Part shown: positions 8,468 through 17,670 of the stretch, one piece after another | Layout: each line of letters begins with the position of its first letter | Position numbering within the stretch: the first letter of the stretch is position 1 | NCBI GenBank assembly: GCA_964498755.1 | Contig: CAZCIB010000007.1 | Span: 1-64,000 of the forward strand | Source of the DNA: RZZS01 sp964498755 | GTDB taxonomy: Bacteria > Pseudomonadota > Alphaproteobacteria > Micavibrionales > Micavibrionaceae | Direction of reading: 5' to 3' | DNA: 64,000 bases | Notes under the pieces: generated by a model | The model's input: the letters and a program-made list of their open reading frames with translations, nothing else | Databases searched by the model: none | Told to the model about the DNA's origin: nothing | Translations under genes and position numbers: made by a program

Positions 8468-9193
8468 TTAGGGGGCAGCCCTTGGCAAGCTAACAGCTGA
8501 AATGATCTGCGGGCGTTCGTGCACAGGATAGGTTACAAGCCTTACCTCGGTCACGACTCCCCCTTCTCCGCCATCTTCTATAGCCCTAATGCAATCTATC
8601 AGCTCTTCAGGCAAGCGCTCTAGGGGAAGCATTGCTCTTAGTTCCTCCGGATCGCCCAGATCTTGTAAAGATATAGTGGCTACTTTTGGCATCCCGGCTT
8701 GCATTGCTTTAGTAAAATGAGCCTGCATCGCTTCTCTGTTAACGACGAGGAGTCTTCTTTTCTCCTCAGGCGACAAGGCTTTCGAGGACCTTAAGAGCGC
8801 TGTGCTTTTTTGCTCCTTGAAACGTTCCATCCAGGCAAGACTGTCTAAAGGCGATCCCGATGAAGGCGTATCTGGAGTGATTCCCATCATTCTATGAAGC
8901 GCGTAACTCTCACTCTCCATGAAAGAGCGCCGCCGTTGTTCATTTTTCTCAGCGAGAGCGTCTTCCTTCTGAGCTCTATGGCAATCTTCAAGTACATTCA
9001 GCTCTATTTGCGAATCTTCAATAACCCTGTCGCGTAGCGACCACTCTCTCGTTAATGTAGGTATTCTAGCAGATTGGGATGGCGTAACGCTCAGAAGGCT
9101 GCTTTCAGTTAGCTTGGCCGGGAACCTCGCGAAATGTACGGCAGTGTGAACGAACAGCGGCGTTAATGCTTCGGACGCATTCTGGTCACGCAT
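8468..9193 (-). CDS. Uncharacterised protein, 241 residues
   Basis: I recognise no family. The protein is hydrophilic and rich in Arg, Glu and Ser, with no signal peptide or membrane segment. A helical, charged middle region (about residues 60-100, RAQKEDALAEKNEQRR) is followed by a Ser/Pro-rich linker, more helix, and a C-terminal part that may form strands (VVTEVRLVTYPVHERPQ). The ATG at 9193 is preceded by AGGGAT. Base composition is less GC-biased than the housekeeping genes around it. It is convergent with the mscS-like gene and points away from the response-regulator gene behind it. Possibly lineage-specific. Confidence 0.6.
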   Translation of the reverse strand: MRDQNASEALTPLFVHTAVHFARFPAKLTESSLLSVTPSQSARIPTLTREWSLRDRVIEDSQIELNVLEDCHRAQKEDALAEKNEQRRRSFMESESYALHRMMGITPDTPSSGSPLDSLAWMERFKEQKSTALLRSSKALSPEEKRRLLVVNREAMQAHFTKAMQAGMPKVATISLQDLGDPEELRAMLPLERLPEELIDCIRAIEDGGEGGVVTEVRLVTYPVHERPQIISAVSLPRAAP

Positions 9194-9276
9194 ATCTAAT
9201 ATCCCTGTTTAAGTTTTCTTATATCTTTAAAACAGATTTAATTCGGTTCTTTATAAGTTGCAACTAATTTGTAGGT

Positions 9277-10098
9277 TTACTCCCCACCGCCCCCAATCAC
9301 ATGCCGGATATGCAGCGCGCCGACGGGGAGGTCGATGAGGTCGATCTGGATCCGGATATTGCCTGTGCCGCTTGAGAGAATATCATCAACCTTGTTTAGG
9401 GCCTCGAAAAAACGGTTCGCGGCTTCGATCGGCTCGGTCTCATACTGCGGCCGCTGGAGAAGCAGCGCGTATTCCGCCTTGCCGGTCTGGCCGATGATAT
9501 CGCTCTGGCGGCGCAGGCGCACAAGATTTTGCGAGAGTTTGGCTGCGGCGAAATCAGCGGCGTAAGGGCCGTCCGTTTCCAGAACCTCTTCATAATTGCC
9601 GATCGAAATGAAGAGCAGGAAGGTGCGTTCGCCGTAACGATCCGCGCGGTCGATTGCGGACAGGAAAAGCTGGTTAAAGGCGGACTTTGCGATAACGCCC
9701 CCCGCGCTGGGGTAGTCCTCGGATTCGTCGCCTATTTTGGCCACAAGCTGCGTTAGACGCCGCGCGTTTTCAATACTTTTCTCAAGATCGTCCGTGTTGA
9801 TCGGCTTGGTAATGACGTCATTCGTGCCTGCCTTGATGGCTTCTTCACGCGACGTTTCATGCGACATCAGGACGATATATGGATAATTCGTGATCGAGCG
9901 GCGGATGCCCAGAATGATCGGGCGCGGGTTCGTCAAAGGCGCGGGATCTATGAAGACAGCGTCATAACTTTCCTTCGCCAGTCTTTCGAGGGCTTCGTTT
10001 TTGACTGTTTCTTCAACGACTTCGTGGCCGGCGGCAGTCAATTTCGTATTAATAATCTGCGTTGAAAGACGGTCGCGGTCAATGACAAGTGTTTTCAT
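9277..10098 (-). CDS. Response regulator with degenerate GGDEF domain
   Basis: A 273-residue two-domain protein. Residues 1-125 form a receiver with acidic residues D7/D9, phospho-acceptor D51 (AVFIDPAP), S79 and K98 (VITKPIN). Residues ~135-260 resemble a GGDEF fold (AFNQLFLSAIDRADRYGERTFLL), but the active-site loop reads GKAEY instead of GGDEF. It therefore probably does not make cyclic di-GMP and more likely acts as an output or binding module. PleD and related proteins have a similar order with an active site. No kinase gene is adjacent. It lies upstream of tRNA-Leu on the opposite strand. Confidence 0.8.
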   Translation of the reverse strand: MKTLVIDRDRLSTQIINTKLTAAGHEVVEETVKNEALERLAKESYDAVFIDPAPLTNPRPIILGIRRSITNYPYIVLMSHETSREEAIKAGTNDVITKPINTDDLEKSIENARRLTQLVAKIGDESEDYPSAGGVIAKSAFNQLFLSAIDRADRYGERTFLLFISIGNYEEVLETDGPYAADFAAAKLSQNLVRLRRQSDIIGQTGKAEYALLLQRPQYETEPIEAANRFFEALNKVDDILSSGTGNIRIQIDLIDLPVGALHIRHVIGGGGE

Positions 10099-10268
10099 TC
10101 TTCTTAACCCGGAAAATTAGAATCACCAAAGTAGAATAATACGGTACAAATCAATTTCATACCATTAAGGATAATTTTTTGAAGAGTAAAAAAGCGAGCA
10201 AACGGAAGAATTGACAGCCAGCGCAAGCTGGGATACATAAAACAGCTTAGTGATAGCAGGCCAGCCTT

Positions 10269-10355
10269 GCCCAGGTGGCGGAATTGGTAGACGCGCAAGT
10301 TTCAGGTATTTGTGGCCGCAAGGCCGTGGAGGTTCGAGTCCTCTCCTGGGCACCA
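10269..10355 (+). tRNA. tRNA-Leu (anticodon CAG)
   Basis: An 87-base cloverleaf with CCA encoded. The acceptor stem GCCCAGG pairs with CCTGGGC, with discriminator A and CCA (10353-10355). The anticodon stem CAAGT/ATTTG encloses loop TTCAGGT, giving anticodon CAG. There is a long class-II variable arm (TGGCCGCAAGGCCG region), and the T arm contains GGTTCGAGTCC. The long variable arm and GC-rich acceptor agree with leucine. Confidence 0.95.
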
Positions 10356-10461
10356 CCCTTCGCAGTTCAGGCGCGAAGCGGTTGTTACAAGAAGGCGTGC
10401 GCTCCGAAGCTTCGGGGGTTACGCCATGCTTCGTAGCTGTTAATTACGCAAAGGGCTTCAC

Positions 10462-11076
10462 ATGACAATTCATCTTTACCGCGACGACCTGCCCTCTGAT
10501 CTGGATCTTGGCGACGTTGTCGCCGTGGACACGGAAACCATGGGCCTGCGCCCGGGCCGCGACCGTTTGTGTCTTGTCCAGCTTTCTTCCGGGGATGGCG
10601 ATGCGCATCTTGTCCAGCTGTCCCGGGGCAAATACGATGCGCCGCATTTAAAGGCGTTGCTTGCGGACGCCGGCGTTTTAAAGCTGTTTCACTTCGCCCG
10701 GTTCGACATTGCGGCGTTGCGGCTTTATCTGGGCGTTTCCTGCCAGCCTGTTTATTGCACCAGGACCGCGTCGCGTCTTTCCCGGACATATAGCGATAAG
10801 CATTCCCTGCGCGAGAACTGCAAGGAACTGCTCGGCATAGACGTCAACAAGCAGCAGCAATCGTCCGACTGGGGTCAGGACGAACTCTCGCAGGAACAAC
10901 TCTCTTACGCCGCGAGCGACGTTTTGCACCTGCATGCGCTCAAGGAAAAGCTTGACGTGATGCTGGAGCGCGAAGGGCGGGCGCAAATCGCGCAAAAATG
11001 CTTTGATTTTCTGCCTGCGCGCGCAGAGCTCGATCTGCTCGGCTGGCAGGACGCCGATATTTTTGAACATTCATAA
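10462..11076 (+). CDS. Ribonuclease D-like 3'-5' exonuclease
   Basis: A 204-residue DEDD-family exonuclease limited to the catalytic domain, the short RNase D form frequent in alphaproteobacteria; E. coli RNase D has additional HRDC domains that are absent here. Exo I is DTETMGLRPGRD, Exo II is FHFARFDIAAL, and Exo III is near the C-terminus (LSYAASDVLHLHAL) with the Tyr typical of DEDDy enzymes. Likely role: 3' trimming of tRNA and other stable RNAs. It starts 106 bases after tRNA-Leu with AAGGG before the ATG, and kdsD follows 9 bases after its stop, so it may be the first gene of the LPS operon. Confidence 0.88.
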   Translation: MTIHLYRDDLPSDLDLGDVVAVDTETMGLRPGRDRLCLVQLSSGDGDAHLVQLSRGKYDAPHLKALLADAGVLKLFHFARFDIAALRLYLGVSCQPVYCTRTASRLSRTYSDKHSLRENCKELLGIDVNKQQQSSDWGQDELSQEQLSYAASDVLHLHALKEKLDVMLEREGRAQIAQKCFDFLPARAELDLLGWQDADIFEHS

Positions 11077-11085
11077 TGGCAGGCC

Positions 11086-12093
11086 ATGGTCGCTCAAGAA
11101 AAACAAACGCAAGTTTCTGACGCCCTGAAAACGGGAATCCGGGTTCTCACGGATGAAATGAACGGCCTGAAAGCTTTAAGCGCGGCGCTTGACGAGTCTT
11201 TTATCAACTCGGTGGAGACGATCGATTCGATGAAGAACCGGGACGGCCGCCCGGGTCGTCTGATCGTAGCGGGGATCGGCAAGAGCGGCCATGTCGCGCG
11301 TAAGATTGCGGCCACGCTCTCTTCTACAGGCACGCCGTCATTCTTCGTGCATCCCGGCGAGGCAAGCCATGGCGACCTCGGCATGGTTTCCGATGCGGAC
11401 GTGGTTTTGATGCTATCCAATTCCGGCGAGAATTCGGAGCTGTCCGACCTGATACACTATACGCGAAGGCATGATATTCCCCTGATCGCCATGACAAGCA
11501 ATCCCCAGGGCACGCTGGCAAAGCACGCCGATATTGTTTTGTTGACGCCGAAAGTTTCGGAAGCTTGCCCGAACGGACTGGCGCCGACGACGTCAACGAC
11601 GATGATGATGGCTCTGGGAGATGCGCTGGCCGTTGCGCTTCTCGAGAGGATGGGGCTGACCCCGGAACAGTTCAGCGTCTTTCACCCCGGTGGAAAACTG
11701 GGACAGAAATTGCGCGCCGTGCGCGAACTTATGCACGGGGTCGAGAATCTGCCGATGATTGCGCCGGATGCGACAATGGATAAAGCCATTCTGGTTCTGG
11801 CCGAAAAAAACCTGGGCGCCGTCCTTGTCGTCGACGCGGAACGGAACGTGGAAGGGATTATCACGGATGGCGATCTGAAGCGCCATATGTGTCCCGAACT
11901 CTTGCAAAAGCCCGTACGCGATATCATGAGTACTGGGCCGAAAACCATAGAGGCTGGGGCGCTTGCCGTTGAGGCCGTGAACGTCATGACGCGTACGCCG
12001 GGACAATATCTTACGAGTCTGGTCGTAATGGAAAACGGTGAACTGTGCGGAATGATACGCCTTCAGGATTGCCTGCAAGCCGGCATTGGATGA
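11086..12093 (+). CDS. kdsD: D-arabinose 5-phosphate isomerase (KdsD/KpsF)
   Basis: Converts ribulose 5-phosphate to arabinose 5-phosphate, the first committed step to Kdo for lipopolysaccharide or capsule. The 335-residue product has an N-terminal SIS domain (GIGKSGHVARKIAATL, HPGEASHGDLGMV, SNSGENSEL) and two C-terminal CBS modules from about residue 205. The length agrees with KdsD/KpsF/GutQ. The gene is followed at once by lptC, lptA and lptB, as in many proteobacteria, which favours the LPS paralog over a capsule-specific KpsF. Confidence 0.93.
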   Translation: MVAQEKQTQVSDALKTGIRVLTDEMNGLKALSAALDESFINSVETIDSMKNRDGRPGRLIVAGIGKSGHVARKIAATLSSTGTPSFFVHPGEASHGDLGMVSDADVVLMLSNSGENSELSDLIHYTRRHDIPLIAMTSNPQGTLAKHADIVLLTPKVSEACPNGLAPTTSTTMMMALGDALAVALLERMGLTPEQFSVFHPGGKLGQKLRAVRELMHGVENLPMIAPDATMDKAILVLAEKNLGAVLVVDAERNVEGIITDGDLKRHMCPELLQKPVRDIMSTGPKTIEAGALAVEAVNVMTRTPGQYLTSLVVMENGELCGMIRLQDCLQAGIG

Positions 12094-12111
12094 TTTGTTT
12101 GGAATGATTTT

Positions 12112-12780
12112 ATGACAGAAGATAAACCGGATCAAAGCCGCTCAGCCATAGAGCGCATAGCGGCGCGCCAGGGAGGAGACAGGGCGCATAACGTTTTTTA
12201 CAGCAAGCTGGTCAGGTTTTTGCGCGTGATGTTGCCGCTTGTCGTTATTTGCATTCTGGGAATTTTAATCGCATGGCCGGAATTTGAAGAAAAAACGTCC
12301 GCGCGCGTGCGTTTATCAGAAGCGCCGGTCCCGGAAAACATCAAGAACGAACTCCTCAATCCGCGTTACGAGGGCCAGGATGAAAAAGGCCAGCCATATA
12401 CGATCAGCGCGGAACGGGCGATCCAGAATGAAGGCGCGGGAAATCTGGCGCTGCTGGATAAACCCGTGGCGAGCATACGGCTTGAAACGGGCGAAACTCT
12501 CTCCGTACGCGCCTCGGCAGGAGAGTACAATCAGGAAAGCCGACATCTCGAGCTTCTGGACGGGGTCACTCTTGTCTATAACGATCTTTACATTTTAACG
12601 TCGAGACGTATGCATATGGATATCGGCAGCCGGATTATATGGTCCGAGGCCGAAGTCATGACGACCGGACCGAAAGGACGCATTCATGCGCGCAAGCTTC
12701 ATGCGGATCTCGGCAAGGACGTGCTGATCTTCTCTGGTCCCGCGAAACTGATACTCAACCAAGGTTTTGAAGAGCTGTAG
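12112..12780 (+). CDS. lptC: LPS export protein LptC
   Basis: A 222-residue bitopic inner-membrane protein that passes lipopolysaccharide from LptB2FG to LptA. After a cytoplasmic N-terminus, one membrane helix is visible (about residues 38-58, VMLPLVVICILGILIAWP). The periplasmic part is a beta-jellyroll (PRYEGQDEKGQPYTISAERA is typical of alphaproteobacterial LptC). It lies between kdsD and lptA with only 18 and 4 bases of spacing, so it is part of one operon. Confidence 0.9.
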   Translation: MTEDKPDQSRSAIERIAARQGGDRAHNVFYSKLVRFLRVMLPLVVICILGILIAWPEFEEKTSARVRLSEAPVPENIKNELLNPRYEGQDEKGQPYTISAERAIQNEGAGNLALLDKPVASIRLETGETLSVRASAGEYNQESRHLELLDGVTLVYNDLYILTSRRMHMDIGSRIIWSEAEVMTTGPKGRIHARKLHADLGKDVLIFSGPAKLILNQGFEEL

Positions 12781-12784
12781 GGTT

Positions 12785-13621
12785 ATGAAGAAAATTGCGT
12801 TTCAAATCATGCTGACCTGTCTGGCGCTATTGGCGCAGCCACAGTTCGGGCTCACGCAGGAAAATCCGGGCGGGGAGTTACCCTCTGTTCCCGGCGGGGA
12901 AAAGCTGGTCATTACGGCGGATGACGCGCTGGAATGGCATAGAGGCGATAACTATTTTCTGGCGCGGGGCAATGCGGAGGCTGTTCAGGGTGAGATGCGC
13001 ATGGAAGCGCAATCCCTCAAGGCGTTGTATATCGATGGACAGGACAGGAATTTCGATCTTAAGGAAATCATTGCCAGCGAGAGCGTTGTGGTCCGTACGC
13101 CAGAAGCCGCGGCTTATGGCGAAAAAGCGGAATATGATATTGCGGGCGGCGTCGCTGTGATGACAGGACAAAACCTCAGAATGGTTTCCGAAGATTATGT
13201 CGTGACAGCGCGGGACGTCTTTGAATATCATGTCGCGGAAGGAAAGCTGTTCGCGCGCGGTAATGCCAAAGCCACCAGCGAGGATAATGTTTTGAACGCC
13301 GATATCCTCTCGGCGACCTTTGAAGAGCGGGACGGCGAACGTACGCTTCAAACGATTGAAGCGGAGGATAACATTGTCATTACTACGCCAACCGAGACGG
13401 TTTATGGCGACAAGGGCATATATCAGTCCAAAACGAATACGGCGGATTTGTACGGGAACGTGCGTATAGAAAGAGGCCCGAACGTTCTGGAAGGCGCGCG
13501 CGCGCAGGTTAACCTGACAACCAATGTCAGCAGAATACTAGGCGGCGGTGAGGACGGAACAGGGGAAAACAGGCGCGTACGCGGGACTTTTTATCCCGAT
13601 GCCCTGCAGGAAGACGAGTAG
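12785..13621 (+). CDS. lptA: LPS export periplasmic protein LptA
   Basis: A 278-residue periplasmic bridge protein of the Lpt machine. The N-terminus MKKIAFQIMLTCLALLAQPQ is a signal peptide. The OstA-type beta repeats follow (ITADDALEWHRGDNYFLARG, and a second similar unit VTARDVFEYHVAEGKLFARG). The duplicated OstA unit makes it longer than E. coli LptA (~185 residues), as is common in alphaproteobacteria. The ATG at 12785 sits 4 bases after the lptC stop; a longer frame from 12767 would overlap lptC and disrupt the signal peptide. Confidence 0.9.
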   Translation: MKKIAFQIMLTCLALLAQPQFGLTQENPGGELPSVPGGEKLVITADDALEWHRGDNYFLARGNAEAVQGEMRMEAQSLKALYIDGQDRNFDLKEIIASESVVVRTPEAAAYGEKAEYDIAGGVAVMTGQNLRMVSEDYVVTARDVFEYHVAEGKLFARGNAKATSEDNVLNADILSATFEERDGERTLQTIEAEDNIVITTPTETVYGDKGIYQSKTNTADLYGNVRIERGPNVLEGARAQVNLTTNVSRILGGGEDGTGENRRVRGTFYPDALQEDE

Positions 13622-13673
13622 GCCGCGCCGAGCCCTTTGCGTTATTCTGAAAAAAATGTAAAGATTGCAAGTG

Positions 13674-14423
13674 ATGAAGAAGCCACGTTTAAAAACCGTT
13701 CCGAAGGGACTCTCCGTCCGCCACATTTCCAAAAATTATAAAAGGCGCCCTGTCTTAAGAAACGTAAGTTTTTCCGTACAGCGCGGCGAGGCCGTCGCTT
13801 TGCTGGGGCCGAACGGCGCTGGCAAAACGACAAGCTTTTATATTGTTACGGGCCTGATTCCGGCCGATAACGGTTATATCATGCTGGACGGGCAGGATAT
13901 TACGAACCTGCCGATGTACCGCCGGGCGCGTCTCGGGCTTGGATATCTTCCGCAGGAATCCTCCATTTTCAGGGGTTTGTCCGTTGAGGACAATATCCGC
14001 GCCGTTTTGCAGGCGCAAAATATCGCTTCTGAAGATCAGGAATTGCTTCTCGAGGATCTTCTTGCCGAATTCTCGATCAGCCATTTGCGCAGAACGCCGG
14101 CCCTGGCCTTGTCCGGCGGTGAAAGACGGCGCGTCGAGATTGCGCGCGCGCTGGGGAGCCGGCCTGAATTTATGCTGCTCGACGAGCCGCTTGCCGGAAT
14201 TGATCCGATTGCGGTCAATGATATCAGAACCCTGATTGCGCATCTTAAAGACAGGGATATCGGCGTTCTCATCACCGATCATAATGTCCGCGATTGCCTC
14301 GATATCGTCGACAGGGCTTATATCCTGCATGACGGCAACGTGCTTATGGAAGGCACGCCGGAAGAAATCGTTGCGCATGAGGATGTCAGGCGCGTCTATC
14401 TTGGCGAGAGCTTTTCATTATAG
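13674..14423 (+). CDS. lptB: LPS export ABC transporter ATPase LptB
   Basis: Cytoplasmic ATPase of LptB2FG that drives LPS extraction from the inner membrane. The 249-residue product has Walker A GPNGAGKTT, the Q-loop at LPQESSIF, signature LSGGERRRVEIARAL, Walker B FMLLDEPLAGIDP and the switch His in ITDHNVRD, all LptB-like. ATG 13674 is chosen; TTG 13665 and GTG 13671 are in frame just upstream and cannot be excluded. In many proteobacteria lptB is followed by rpoN-hpf-ptsN, but here a polysaccharide export gene follows after 89 bases. Confidence 0.92.
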   Translation: MKKPRLKTVPKGLSVRHISKNYKRRPVLRNVSFSVQRGEAVALLGPNGAGKTTSFYIVTGLIPADNGYIMLDGQDITNLPMYRRARLGLGYLPQESSIFRGLSVEDNIRAVLQAQNIASEDQELLLEDLLAEFSISHLRRTPALALSGGERRRVEIARALGSRPEFMLLDEPLAGIDPIAVNDIRTLIAHLKDRDIGVLITDHNVRDCLDIVDRAYILHDGNVLMEGTPEEIVAHEDVRRVYLGESFSL

Positions 14424-14512
14424 AACAAACATTAAGCATTTGTTATTCCAGCTGTTCGCCTGTAATATAATATGAGAATATATTCGCTCAGGCTCCAACT
14501 TTTCTGCATTCC

Positions 14513-15106
14513 ATGCGCTCTCTACATCCTTATTTCACAAGAACGGGACTCGTTCTTTTCTCTTTGTTAGGCGTTTTATTCCTGACGGCATGCCAGTCGG
14601 GCGAGCCGTTTCTTGCGCCGCAGCCCCAGCAGAAACCCGCATTTGAGCAAACATACCGTCTTGGTCCGGGCGATACGGTTACAGTGACTGTGTTTAATGA
14701 GGAACAAATTTCGGGGGAATATAAAATAGATACCGAAGGGGAAATTGACCTGCCGCTTGCGGGCAATATCAAATTGACGGGCCTGACGGTGAAAGAGGCA
14801 AAAGACAGGCTGGAAAATATCCTGCAGGAGGGATATCTGATCGATCCCGACGTGTCGCTCGGCGTAGAATCTTTCCGGCCCTTCTATATTCTTGGCGAGG
14901 TTGGCGCGCCCGGAGCATACGCATATGAAAGCGGGATCACTGTCTTGAAGGCCGCTGCTCTGGCGGGCGGTTTTACTTACAGGGCGGAAAACCGGACGTT
15001 CAAAATTGTGAGAAAAGGCAAGGACGAGTCAGAAGTCATTCCCGCCGACATTCACGCGCCCGTTTTTCCGGGCGATACGATATACGTTAGCGAGAGATTG
15101 TTTTAG
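14513..15106 (+). CDS. Polysaccharide export outer-membrane lipoprotein (Wza-like)
   Basis: A 197-residue lipoprotein: signal with lipobox LTAC at about residue 27, then a Poly_export domain (YRLGPGDTVTVTVFNEEQISGEYKIDTEGEIDLPLAGNI shows the family pattern in overlapping pieces). One SLBB domain follows (FYILGEVGAPGAYAYESGITVLKAAALAGG). It is shorter than Wza (~380 residues), so it resembles the GumB/short export proteins that work with a Wzc/GumC-type partner. That partner is the next gene, whose GTG start overlaps this stop (TAGTG). An AT-rich TATAAT-like sequence at 14466 may be part of its promoter, but no convincing -35 was found. Confidence 0.88.
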   Translation: MRSLHPYFTRTGLVLFSLLGVLFLTACQSGEPFLAPQPQQKPAFEQTYRLGPGDTVTVTVFNEEQISGEYKIDTEGEIDLPLAGNIKLTGLTVKEAKDRLENILQEGYLIDPDVSLGVESFRPFYILGEVGAPGAYAYESGITVLKAAALAGGFTYRAENRTFKIVRKGKDESEVIPADIHAPVFPGDTIYVSERLF

Positions 15107-17382
15107 TGGACGAGCACAACAAAAATGCACAGGCTCCCGAGGAGAATGACGTCGCTCCAGCTGGACGTTTGTCTCCCCGCGAGCCCGGTTACGGCAATGA
15201 AAACGATGAGGCGGCAATTGATTTTCGAAAAATTATCGCCGTATTCTGGCGCAGAAAAGCTCTGATTTTTGGCATTTTCCTGATCATGATCAGCCTTGCC
15301 GTGATCTATCTTTCCCAGGTCGAGGCGCGATATCAAGCCAAGGCATTGATCCTGATAGAAAGTATTTCTTTCAGTCAGCCGGAGCTGGAAGCGTTGTTGC
15401 AAAATGCGTCGATCGATACAAGTCTTGTACTGAGCGAGGTCGAAATCATAAAGTCACGGATTATGGCCCGCAAGGTCATTGAACGTCTTAACCTTACGGA
15501 AGATCCTGAATTTAATCCCTTTACGGCGGCGGTGAAAAAAAATACGCCGGATGTGGCCGAACCGGCCAGGCAAACCACCAAATTCAAAACTTTTAGCATC
15601 GAGCAATTCAACGAAATGCCGATCGAGGTAACGGATCTCTCTATGAGCGCCACTGTCGACAATTTTTTGAGACGTCTTACAGTCAAGCCAGTTACAGGAT
15701 CATACGTTATACAGATATTTTTTGAGTCACATGATCGCCGTAAAGCGGCCCTGATTACCAACACTGTTGCGGATTTGTATATAGCGCAGAGTCTCATTGA
15801 AAAAAACGAAACCTCGCAAAAAGTAACCCGCTGGCTCGATATGCGCCTTGATACGCTGCGTGAACAGGTCCAGCTTTCCGAGGCGGCCGTTGAAGAGTAC
15901 AGGTCCAGGTACGGGCTTTTAAAAGGGGTAAGGGCCGAGCTAACGGTTCAACAGATTACGGAGCTGAGCTCTCAGCTGATACTGGCCAAATCCCGGTTGG
16001 CGGAGGCGCAGGCAAGGATGGCGAATATCAAGGGCTGGCAAAAGAATCCAAGCAAAATTGAGGCCGCTCCTGAGTCCCTGAACTCCCAGATCATCAGGGA
16101 ACTGCGTATGCTTGAAGCCGATCTGGCGCGCGAAATCGCGGAACAGAGCGGGCGATACGGCGAAAAGCATCCGACGCGCATCGCGCTCGAAGCGCAGATG
16201 GAGGATGTAGGCGAAAAAATAAAATCGGAACTGCAGCGCATCGGGCGCGGGATTGAAGCCGAAATGGCTGTTGCCCAGGCAAGAGTCAATGCGCTTGAAG
16301 CAAGTATTGACGAGCTTGAAGAGCGTCAGGGCATGGAAAACAGGGCGATGATCCGTTTGCGGGCGCTGGAGCGAGAGGCCGAGTCTTCGCGCGAAATACT
16401 GAATGCTTTTCTTGAGACCTATAAACGGTCCGATGAAAAGGAACAGCTTCAGGAGGCGGAGGCAAAAGTGGTTTCCTATGCGTCCATCCCTGTTTTTCCC
16501 TCATACCCGAACAAGTCGTTAATACTTGTCATGACAGTGATTGTTTCTCTTATGCTCGGCGTCGTTATAAGCCTGCTGCTTGAGAAGCTTGATAACGCTT
16601 TCCGGTCGGCCTTGCATCTGGAAAAAGCGACGGGATTTCCTTGTTACGGCCTGATTCCCGAGGTCGACGGAAGAAATGAAAAAGATATAAGCGATTATAT
16701 TTTAGAGAAACCAACCTCCAGTCTGGCGGAGGCCTTGCGCGGGGCGCTTATGGCGATCAAGCTGCGTACAGGAAAGCGTAAACCCAAAGTCATTACCGTG
16801 ACCTCGTCCTTTCCCGGCGAGGGGAAAACAACGCTTGCGTCATGGATCGCAAAAAGCGCCGCGAAATCGGGAGACAAGGTTATCGTTATTGATTGTGATC
16901 TGCGCCGTCCCAGACTGCACTACACGTTTGCCAAAGAAAACAAGCTTTCGCTGGTCGAATACCTGACCGGACAAAACGAAATTGAAGAGGTGATATACAA
17001 AGATCCACAGAGCGGGGTGGACGCTGTTTTCGGACGCAGCATACCCGGCAGCGCACTTGATCTTCTCAACACTTCGAAAATGCAGGAGCTTATCGAAACA
17101 TTGCGGAGCCGGTACGATCTGGTGGTTATTGATTCGCCTGCATGTCTGGCCGTTGCGGATTCGAAAATTCTGGCGACGTACGCCGATTTTACGCTTTACG
17201 CAATCTACTGGAACAGCACGCCTCGTGAAGTCGTAGCGACCGGAATCAAACAGTTTTCAGACTTCGGGTATGACCGGCTTGGATTTGTCCTCACAAATGT
17301 GAACGTTCGAAAGCATATTCAGTATGGCTATGGCGATACGGCGTATTACTATTCGAGATACAGGGAATATTATAAAGATTAA
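15106..17382 (+). CDS. Polysaccharide co-polymerase / BY-type tyrosine kinase (Wzc/GumC-like)
   Basis: A 758-residue inner-membrane protein controlling length and export of a surface polysaccharide. An N-terminal Wzz-type region has TM1 (about residues 47-68). A long periplasmic coiled coil with a GNVR-like end follows (about 240-450), and TM2 is near 475-495. The cytoplasmic BY-kinase has Walker A VTSSFPGEGKTT, Walker A' VIVIDCDLRRPRLH and Walker B LVVIDSPA. The tail carries a tyrosine cluster (DTAYYYSRYREYY), the usual autophosphorylation site. GTG start overlaps the stop of the export lipoprotein by one base, so the two are translationally coupled. Confidence 0.9.
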   Translation: MDEHNKNAQAPEENDVAPAGRLSPREPGYGNENDEAAIDFRKIIAVFWRRKALIFGIFLIMISLAVIYLSQVEARYQAKALILIESISFSQPELEALLQNASIDTSLVLSEVEIIKSRIMARKVIERLNLTEDPEFNPFTAAVKKNTPDVAEPARQTTKFKTFSIEQFNEMPIEVTDLSMSATVDNFLRRLTVKPVTGSYVIQIFFESHDRRKAALITNTVADLYIAQSLIEKNETSQKVTRWLDMRLDTLREQVQLSEAAVEEYRSRYGLLKGVRAELTVQQITELSSQLILAKSRLAEAQARMANIKGWQKNPSKIEAAPESLNSQIIRELRMLEADLAREIAEQSGRYGEKHPTRIALEAQMEDVGEKIKSELQRIGRGIEAEMAVAQARVNALEASIDELEERQGMENRAMIRLRALEREAESSREILNAFLETYKRSDEKEQLQEAEAKVVSYASIPVFPSYPNKSLILVMTVIVSLMLGVVISLLLEKLDNAFRSALHLEKATGFPCYGLIPEVDGRNEKDISDYILEKPTSSLAEALRGALMAIKLRTGKRKPKVITVTSSFPGEGKTTLASWIAKSAAKSGDKVIVIDCDLRRPRLHYTFAKENKLSLVEYLTGQNEIEEVIYKDPQSGVDAVFGRSIPGSALDLLNTSKMQELIETLRSRYDLVVIDSPACLAVADSKILATYADFTLYAIYWNSTPREVVATGIKQFSDFGYDRLGFVLTNVNVRKHIQYGYGDTAYYYSRYREYYKD

Positions 17383-17421
17383 ACCGGGAGCAACGCTTCC
17401 GGCAAAAACCGGAGCCCGGAA

Positions 17422-17670
17422 TTGTATATTTATCGTAAACGCAAAAGCTCTTCCATCGAACATCTGGCCCGCAATGCCGTGGTCTTTAGCCTTATCGCGG
17501 TAGCGTACGCCAGTATACTGGCAGGCATCGTTACTATTTTTGCCGTTGACCGGAATTCGGTCTCTTTAAGCGGCGTGTCTTCCGCCGGGATAGAACAGCC
17601 GATGGATGCGCGTCCGGAGGAAATTGATGAAGAACGAAGGATCGCCTTGCTTCAAAAAGATCAGCTATGA
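17422..17670 (+). CDS. Small single-pass membrane protein, 82 residues
   Basis: An unrecognised small protein with a basic N-terminus (YRKRK), one hydrophobic helix (about residues 20-45, VVFSLIAVAYASILAGIVTIF) and an acidic C-terminal tail. The start is TTG with GGAG eight bases upstream; no ATG is available. Its stop overlaps the start of the next membrane gene (ATGA), showing coupling. Its position behind the tyrosine kinase suggests a role in the same polysaccharide pathway, but that is inference. Confidence 0.6.
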   Translation: MYIYRKRKSSSIEHLARNAVVFSLIAVAYASILAGIVTIFAVDRNSVSLSGVSSAGIEQPMDARPEEIDEERRIALLQKDQL

